Shown: positions 6,938 to 11,468 of the stretch, in pieces
Layout: every line of letters begins with the position of its first letter
Numbering within the stretch: position 1 is the stretch's first letter
Source of the DNA: Verrucomicrobia bacterium TMED44
GTDB taxonomy: Bacteria > Verrucomicrobiota > Verrucomicrobiia > Opitutales > Seribacteraceae
DNA: 11,468 nt
Direction of reading: 5' to 3'
Assembly (NCBI GenBank): GCA_002168015.1
Contig: NHCX01000026.1
Span: 1 to 11,468 of the forward strand
Translations under genes and position numbers: made by a program
The notes under the pieces: model-generated
The model's input: only the letters and a program-made list of their open reading frames with translations
Database searches by the model: none
Told to the model about the DNA's origin: nothing

Positions 6938-8359
6938 TTAAAAAGGACCAAGTCGAGGTGGATGTGGATCCATCGTGAAAACCGAGGCGTCAAAACAGCG
7001 AAGTAGCATCGCATTTTTTCGATCCTGTGAATTTGGTTCATCCCATAAATTAAAAAATTCTTCCGGATCTTTTTTCAGATCATAAAATTCGCCCTGATTT
7101 GAGCCGTGGTAAATAACAATTTTCTCAGCCTCTGTTCTTAACATTGTCCCGTAGGCATCTCCATGAGTCCAAGAATTGTAGTATTCAGAATAAACATGCT
7201 GACGGCAGGATTCTCTCTCTGCCCCGCCCTTCAGAAGAGGCAATATACTTCGACCCTGCATTTGCTCAGGAATCTCAAGTCCGGCAGCGGCTAAGAAGGT
7301 CGGGGCCAGATCCAGTAATTCGATTAGACCCTCAATCTTTCGGTTGGCTAGGATCCCACCCTCCGGCCAGCGAATAATCAAAGGCACCCTTAGCTGACAA
7401 TCATAGAAATGCGGTCCTTTAAAATAAATGCCATGATCTCCGAGCATTTCACCATGGTCAGACATAAAAATCACCAGGGTATTTTTATCCTGACCTGTTT
7501 CTTTTAGTGAACGGAGAATCCTGCCCACCTGATCATCAATCAGAGAAATCATTCCCAAATAGGCTGCACACACTTGCCTGCGATCATCATCAGTCATAGC
7601 CTCCGTATGAAATTCTCCGGGATTATTGTGGGCCCACACTCGATCAAGTATCTGAAAACTTGGCTTAGTGGATCTTTCTTTTGGATGCTCGGAAGGCAGA
7701 GGCATCCTATCGGGATCAAACCGTTTGAGATAATCCTTTGGCGGGTCAAACGGATGATGTGGATCGAAACAATTAAAGCTAAAAAACCATGGCTTTCCCT
7801 GATTGGCATTAATAAATTCAATCGTTTTTTCAGCACACCATGTCGTTTGATGAAACTCCGCAGGTGGACCTTCCTGAACATAAGGACTGATTTCTTGGCC
7901 CTGCAAGTCGTGCCAATCCTGCCCGTTTGCCCGTAACCATTGAGTGTATGCATTCTCCTCCCAGTCCGGCTGTGGGTGATGAGACCAGGAGAAATCGTCG
8001 TACCCATCGTCGGTTCTTTTTTCAACTTTTCCATCCGAGCAGGAGGCGAGATGTAATTTACCCGCCAAGCCACATCGATACCCAGCCCGATTGAAAAGGG
8101 TTGAGACTAAGAGTTCATCTGCAGGAATAGATTGGCCATTCTGTCGGCAGCGAGTGGTTCTTGGGTACCTGCCTGTTAAAAAAGATGCACGGCTCGGTGC
8201 ACATACTGGACTTTGACAGAAAGCATTGGAAAAGCTTGTACTTTCACTAACAAATCGGTCTAGGTGGGGAGTACTGGCGAGAGGGTTACCCAAAGCCTGC
8301 AGAGTGTCATATCTCTGCTGGTCTGTACAAATCCATAAAATATTGGGTCGATTTGGCAT
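6938..8359 (-). CDS. Sulfatase of the formylglycine (type I) family, probably cytoplasmic
   Basis: A 473-residue alkaline-phosphatase-superfamily sulfatase that would hydrolyse a sulfate ester. Family landmarks: NILWICTDQQRYDTL (6-20) with metal ligands D13/Q14, the maturation signature CAPSRASFLTGRYP (53-66) in which Cys53 becomes formylglycine, GLAGKLHLA (97-105), FDPHHPFDPP (198-207), metal ligands D301-H302 in SDHGEMLGDHG (300-310), FKGPHFYD (313-320) and a C-terminal EFYDLKKDPEEFFNL (424-438). The N-terminus begins directly with the first beta strand. An in-frame TAA lies two codons before the ATG (8363-8365), so no signal peptide can be encoded; most polysaccharide sulfatases of this phylum are exported. 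A formylglycine-generating enzyme must be encoded elsewhere. It is divergent from an MFS transporter and upstream of sucCD. Choline-sulfatase-like, aryl or glycan sulfatase roles are all possible; the substrate is unknown. Confidence 0.96.
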   Translation of the reverse strand: MPNRPNILWICTDQQRYDTLQALGNPLASTPHLDRFVSESTSFSNAFCQSPVCAPSRASFLTGRYPRTTRCRQNGQSIPADELLVSTLFNRAGYRCGLAGKLHLASCSDGKVEKRTDDGYDDFSWSHHPQPDWEENAYTQWLRANGQDWHDLQGQEISPYVQEGPPAEFHQTTWCAEKTIEFINANQGKPWFFSFNCFDPHHPFDPPKDYLKRFDPDRMPLPSEHPKERSTKPSFQILDRVWAHNNPGEFHTEAMTDDDRRQVCAAYLGMISLIDDQVGRILRSLKETGQDKNTLVIFMSDHGEMLGDHGIYFKGPHFYDCQLRVPLIIRWPEGGILANRKIEGLIELLDLAPTFLAAAGLEIPEQMQGRSILPLLKGGAERESCRQHVYSEYYNSWTHGDAYGTMLRTEAEKIVIYHGSNQGEFYDLKKDPEEFFNLWDEPNSQDRKNAMLLRCFDASVFTMDPHPPRLGPF

Positions 8360-8467
8360 CTGTTAAGGTAGAATCGGCTTGCGTGTTCTTTGGCAAGACC
8401 GTTTGCAAGTAGGGTGTTTATTTTTAATTCTGAGTCAAAAAGTTATTTCTAGATGATCGTGTAGCCA
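8360..8467. promoter_or_regulatory. Divergent intergenic region between sulfatase and MFS transporter
   Basis: This 108-nt gap must hold the start signals of both divergent genes. I see no convincing -35/-10 pair in either direction. A TTGACT (- strand, 8438-8433) resembles a -35 box, but no good -10 follows. CTTGC (8378-8382) is the inverted complement of GCAAG at 8393-8397 and again at 8405-8409, a possible operator-like arrangement that may be chance. Neither start codon has a strong Shine-Dalgarno. Confidence 0.35.
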
Positions 8468-9835
8468 ATGAGCCAATCTCAAAAAGACAGGCAAGTGCAG
8501 GGTAACCTTGCTCGATTTATTTGCTTTCGAATGTTCTTCAATGCCCGCTTTTATTATCCAGTTTTCGCCCTTTTATTTCTTGAGCATGGATTGACCTGGG
8601 AGGAATTTGGTATTCTCAATGGTATCTGGGCGCTTTCAATTATTTTGCTGGAAGTTCCATCCGGAGCCCTCGCGGATACGATTGGCCGAAAACGCCTCAT
8701 TGTATTGGCGGCACTGTGTATGATGATTGAAATGCTCGCCTTACTCTTTGCACCCATGGATGGGGGAGCTTCGGTATTTTTTCTCTTTGCTCTCAACCGG
8801 ATCATTAGTGGAGTGGCTGAGGCAGCTGTGAGTGGAGCCGATGAAGCACTCGCCTATGACTCATTGAAGGCAGTCGGTAGGGAAAAAGAATGGGGGGCAG
8901 TCCTTGAAAAGGCACAAAGGTTTACATCTTTGGCTTTTTTCTTTGCCATGATGACAGGGTCCGCTTTTTACGATCCAAGTTTTGTAAATTATTGCCTGAC
9001 TTTTTTGGGTATTGATTATGAATTCTCCGCCAAAGTCTTGATAAAAGCACCCATCCTCCTCACCTTATTTTCTTCGGTTGTTGTCTTGATCGCAGCCCTT
9101 GGAATGAAAGAGAATCAGGCTAAGCAAAAGGCCCATTCCTTTACAGCAACCATCCGCCTGTCTTTTAAAGCTACCATCGAAGGTGGATCGTGGATCTGGA
9201 AGACTCCACTCCCCTTTGGCATTCTGCTCGCCTCCATGGTTCTCGATAATGTAATTCGACAATTCCTGACGATCGCAAGTGCATATTGGAGCGTAATTGA
9301 CTTACCTCTTGCAACCTTTGGACTGGTCGCATCCGGAATGTCACTGATGGGATATTTTGTACCTCGCATGGCCAAATTTTTGGCTGACAAGAGAACTCCT
9401 GCCCAAAACTTTTTTCTACTCTGTGGATTGCTTATGATCGGTCTCCTGGGAATTGCGGAAGCTATTCCTTATTGGGGAATTCTTCCTGCCATCCTCCTCT
9501 ATGCTACCATGCAATGCATGAATTATCTCAGCAGTCGCTATCTCAACGAAAAAGCCCCTTCAGATAAAAGAGCCACGGTTTTAAGTTTTCGGGGATTGTC
9601 AACCAATGTATCTTATGGTGCGGTTTCTTTGCTTTACTCATCCCTCATAGCATGGATCAAACTACAGGGAGTAGATCCTGTCATAAAAGGACGCATGTTG
9701 AACGAGCAAGACTCCGTCTTTGTCGAAGCACTCGGGTGGTTCCCATGGTATTTTGTCTTTACGCTTGGCTGTGCGACTTTATTTTTCCGCCTTCGTTTTC
9801 GAAAAAATCCATCACGAACGAACGATCGTTCTTGA
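8468..9835 (+). CDS. MFS transporter, 12 transmembrane segments, substrate unknown
   Basis: A 455-residue inner-membrane major facilitator superfamily protein. Hydrophobic segments can be placed at about 16-38, 46-64, 77-95, 102-123, 152-168, 190-212, 249-270, 281-299, 313-332, 335-353, 377-397 and 421-441. The diagnostic motif A between segments 2 and 3 reads GALADTIGRKR (66-76). SGADEALAYDSL (122-133) after segment 4 is a conserved stretch of a poorly characterised MFS group, and KRATVLSFRGL (367-377) is a second one. A basic cytoplasmic loop sits at about 213-248. Possible roles include uptake of a sugar or small sulfated compound, or export of a toxic compound; nothing in the sequence decides. 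It is divergent from the sulfatase and followed after 32 nt by the propeller protein, so the latter two are likely co-transcribed. The ATG at 8468 has no clear ribosome-binding site. Confidence 0.93.
   Translation: MSQSQKDRQVQGNLARFICFRMFFNARFYYPVFALLFLEHGLTWEEFGILNGIWALSIILLEVPSGALADTIGRKRLIVLAALCMMIEMLALLFAPMDGGASVFFLFALNRIISGVAEAAVSGADEALAYDSLKAVGREKEWGAVLEKAQRFTSLAFFFAMMTGSAFYDPSFVNYCLTFLGIDYEFSAKVLIKAPILLTLFSSVVVLIAALGMKENQAKQKAHSFTATIRLSFKATIEGGSWIWKTPLPFGILLASMVLDNVIRQFLTIASAYWSVIDLPLATFGLVASGMSLMGYFVPRMAKFLADKRTPAQNFFLLCGLLMIGLLGIAEAIPYWGILPAILLYATMQCMNYLSSRYLNEKAPSDKRATVLSFRGLSTNVSYGAVSLLYSSLIAWIKLQGVDPVIKGRMLNEQDSVFVEALGWFPWYFVFTLGCATLFFRLRFRKNPSRTNDRS
9820..9831. repeat. Perfect 12-bp palindrome at the 3' end of the MFS gene
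   Basis: GAACGATCGTTC equals its own reverse complement and is preceded by another partial copy (CGAACGAACG). It sits in the last codons of the MFS gene, just ahead of the propeller gene. There is no loop and no following T-run, so it is not a typical terminator; it could be a protein-binding site or chance. Confidence 0.4.
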
Positions 9836-9867
9836 ATTTCATTCAAAACCAATTTGTTAAGATAAGC

Positions 9868-11139
9868 ATGATTCGTTCAATCTTCTTTTTCACTTTTTCA
9901 ATTACCACCCTTTTCATTTCCGCTTACGCAGGCGAATGGAACCAACACCGCGGTCCATTTTCCAATAATGTCAGCGATGAATCCATTCGCAGTGCCACCT
10001 GGTTAAAATCATCGGGTTCCCAGCTATGGAAAGCGACTACGCCCCTCGGGTTCAGTTCCTTCACCACCTATGGAGGCAGTGCCTACACTCTGGTTGCAGA
10101 AGAGGATGAGGACGGGCTGATGCGTGAGATTTGTATTTCCCTCGATCTCAAGACAGGCAAACGGCTCTGGAGTACCCACCTTGGTATCATGGACTACAAA
10201 GCGGGCGGTGGAAATTCCGGAGCATCTGACAACAAAGGAGGCGATGGCCCACGCTCCACCCCTTCAGTCCTCGATGGTAAGGTCTGGGCCTACGATTCCG
10301 ACATGTCCCTCTACTGCCTATCCGCCAAGGACGGAAAATTGATCTGGAAAGTCAATGTATTGAAAGAACATGAGGGGATCAACCCGCGCTGGGAAAATGC
10401 CAGTTCTCCCCTGATCATCGATGATTTGGTGATCATATATGGAGGTGGATCCAATCAGTCCTTTCTCGCCTTCGACAAAGATTCCGGAAAAGTAAAATGG
10501 AAAACTGGATCCGAGCTCGCCACCCATGCCACTCCTATCCTTGCCAAGATTCATGGGGTGGAACAAATAATCTTTTTCTGTCAGTCAGGTCTGGTTTCCC
10601 TGCTCCCGAAATCAGGGAAAGAGCTATGGCGGCAGGAGTTCCCCTATAAAGTATCCACCGCGGCATCTCCTGTTGTAGCAGGCGATTTAGTCTTCTGTTC
10701 CGCCGGGTATGGAGTAGGTGCCGGTCTTTATAAGATCAGTAAGCGGGGAAGCAAATTTTCCAGCAGTCAAGTCTGGCGCAAACCCAATGATGTGATCAAC
10801 CATTGGAGCACCCCAGTTTATCACGACGGCCATCTCTATGGCATGTTCAGCTTCAAAAAATACGGCGATGGCCCTCTCCAGTGCGTCGAGCTAAAGACTG
10901 GAATGGTGAAGTGGAGTGAGGACGGATATGGTCCCGGCAATGTGATTTTGGCAGGCAATCACCTGCTCGCTCTCTCCGACAAGGGAGAGCTGAGCGTGGT
11001 CAAAGCCAGTTCCAGTCATTATCAGGAACTAGCCCGCAAGAAATTGATTTCCGGAAAATGCTGGAGTACCCCCACCCTCAGCCAAGGTTTAGTATTCATT
11101 CGCAGTACTGAGGAAGCGGTCTGTTTGTCGGTAAAATAG
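9868..11139 (+). CDS. Secreted PQQ-like beta-propeller repeat protein
   Basis: A 423-residue protein with a signal peptide (basic MIR, hydrophobic core about 5-19, likely cut after AYA at residue 21), so it probably acts in the periplasm or at the cell surface. The mature part starts with EWNQHRGP, the W-x-x-x-R-G-P entry common in PVC-group PQQ-like proteins. Blade signatures of the type TGK-x-x-W recur: LKTGKRLW (94-101), AKDGKLIW (153-160), KDSGKVKW (204-211), PKSGKELW (247-254), a degenerate one ending in VW (302-303) and LKTGMVKW (342-349). This suggests a 6-8 blade propeller filling the chain. No haem-binding CxxCH motif is seen and no quinoprotein catalytic residues were identified; a scaffold or binding role is likely, but the function is unknown. 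The ATG at 9868 was chosen because it gives a signal peptide, whereas the in-frame ATG at 9652 lies deep inside the MFS gene. Codons look more C-rich than in the upstream genes (by eye). Confidence 0.93.
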   Translation: MIRSIFFFTFSITTLFISAYAGEWNQHRGPFSNNVSDESIRSATWLKSSGSQLWKATTPLGFSSFTTYGGSAYTLVAEEDEDGLMREICISLDLKTGKRLWSTHLGIMDYKAGGGNSGASDNKGGDGPRSTPSVLDGKVWAYDSDMSLYCLSAKDGKLIWKVNVLKEHEGINPRWENASSPLIIDDLVIIYGGGSNQSFLAFDKDSGKVKWKTGSELATHATPILAKIHGVEQIIFFCQSGLVSLLPKSGKELWRQEFPYKVSTAASPVVAGDLVFCSAGYGVGAGLYKISKRGSKFSSSQVWRKPNDVINHWSTPVYHDGHLYGMFSFKKYGDGPLQCVELKTGMVKWSEDGYGPGNVILAGNHLLALSDKGELSVVKASSSHYQELARKKLISGKCWSTPTLSQGLVFIRSTEEAVCLSVK

Positions 11140-11188
11140 CAAATGTCGCTGAAAATATAATACATTCCTAAGCGAAGAACTGTAAATA
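11140..11188. other. Convergent intergenic spacer, no clear terminator
   Basis: A 49-nt AT-rich gap between the propeller gene and the convergent small membrane-protein gene. TCGCT (11146-11150) and AGCGA (11171-11175) are complementary, but with a 20-nt loop and no T-run on either side. I see no standard terminator. Confidence 0.4.
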
Positions 11189-11458
11189 TTAACTCTTACT
11201 TAAACTAACTTTGCCTGGGCGACGGTTTCTTTCGGAAATCACATACTGAGAAGTAATCAAGATGAGGCAAATGATCGAAAAGAGAGAAACAAAAGTAACA
11301 AAGGTCACATTGTCGGTGGTCCAAGAATATGGGTAATTGATTTCTGCCAAGGAATAGATTTTATTTTGTGCCAAAAAATCATCAGCTTCCTGTACGAGGG
11401 TGGCAAGCTCCTGGTTTACTGAACTACTGGTAGATTCGGCAGAGGCAGTTTGGCTCAT
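11189..11458 (-). CDS. Small single-span membrane protein, unrecognised
   Basis: An 89-residue protein I do not recognise. The N-terminal half is hydrophilic and Ser/Thr/Glu-rich (residues 1-31, low-complexity start SQTASAESTSSS). A Tyr/Trp-containing stretch NYPYSWTTDN (41-50) precedes one strongly hydrophobic segment at about 51-74, followed by a basic tail ERNRRPGK (76-83). The positive-inside rule predicts C-terminus in the cytoplasm and N-terminus outside. The length, hydrophobic segment and charge pattern look like a real membrane protein rather than chance translation, but there is no overlapping family evidence. Only 10 nt upstream of its ATG are in the window and no Shine-Dalgarno is visible there, so its operon partners cannot be seen. 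It might be a small subunit of a membrane complex encoded beyond the window; this is inference. Confidence 0.6.
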   Translation of the reverse strand: MSQTASAESTSSSVNQELATLVQEADDFLAQNKIYSLAEINYPYSWTTDNVTFVTFVSLFSIICLILITSQYVISERNRRPGKVSLSKS

Positions 11459-11468
11459 AGCAAAGAAA

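Noticed and set aside
7574..8073. Open frames on both strands inside the sulfatase gene
   Set aside because: They overlap conserved sulfatase sequence in other frames and have low-quality composition.
9652..9867. Propeller protein starting at 9652
   Set aside because: That start lies inside the MFS gene and its extra residues are a shadow translation; the ATG at 9868 yields a proper signal peptide.
11146..11175. TCGCT/AGCGA as a bidirectional terminator
   Set aside because: The stem is only 5 bp with a 20-nt loop and no T-run on either strand.

Overview
The window looks like chromosomal DNA of a Gram-negative member of the PVC group, most likely a marine or aquatic Verrucomicrobiota (Opitutae-like). 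This is inference. It rests on Kdo synthesis (an LPS outer membrane), an ADP/ATP-type succinyl-CoA ligase, a formylglycine-type sulfatase, an exported PQQ-like propeller protein and a metallophosphoesterase of the YkuE/LpxG kind. No marker gene in the window fixes the lineage.

Positions 1-4778 (+ strand) hold six tightly packed genes: 5'-truncated hisS, a membrane-anchored or exported metallophosphoesterase, aat, queF, kdsA and rsmG. Gaps are 8, 13 and 22 nt, then a 4-nt overlap (ATGA) between queF and kdsA, then 4 nt, which suggests one transcription unit. The genes serve translation and tRNA/rRNA biology (HisRS, L/F-tRNA-protein transferase, queuosine precursor reductase, 16S m7G methyltransferase) and the envelope (Kdo8P synthase, possibly the phosphoesterase).

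Positions 4775-8359 (- strand) hold, in transcription order, a sulfatase, sucC and sucD. SucC and SucD are the two subunits of succinyl-CoA synthetase of the TCA cycle. The sucD and rsmG stop codons share the palindrome TTAA. The sulfatase cannot carry a signal peptide at its only possible start, so it is probably cytoplasmic.

Positions 8468-11139 (+ strand) hold a 12-TM MFS transporter, divergent from the sulfatase, followed 32 nt later by a secreted PQQ-like beta-propeller protein. The sulfatase/MFS pair could form an import-then-desulfate unit for a small sulfated compound, but no substrate can be read from the sequence. Positions 11189-11458 (- strand) encode an unrecognised 89-residue single-span membrane protein.

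Most of the window is ordinary housekeeping. No mobile elements, CRISPR arrays, tRNA or rRNA genes were seen, and I found no clearly novel multi-gene system. The points most worth a second look are the phosphoesterase as a possible LpxG, the motif-3 variant of HisRS, the cytoplasmic sulfatase/MFS pair and the orphan membrane protein.
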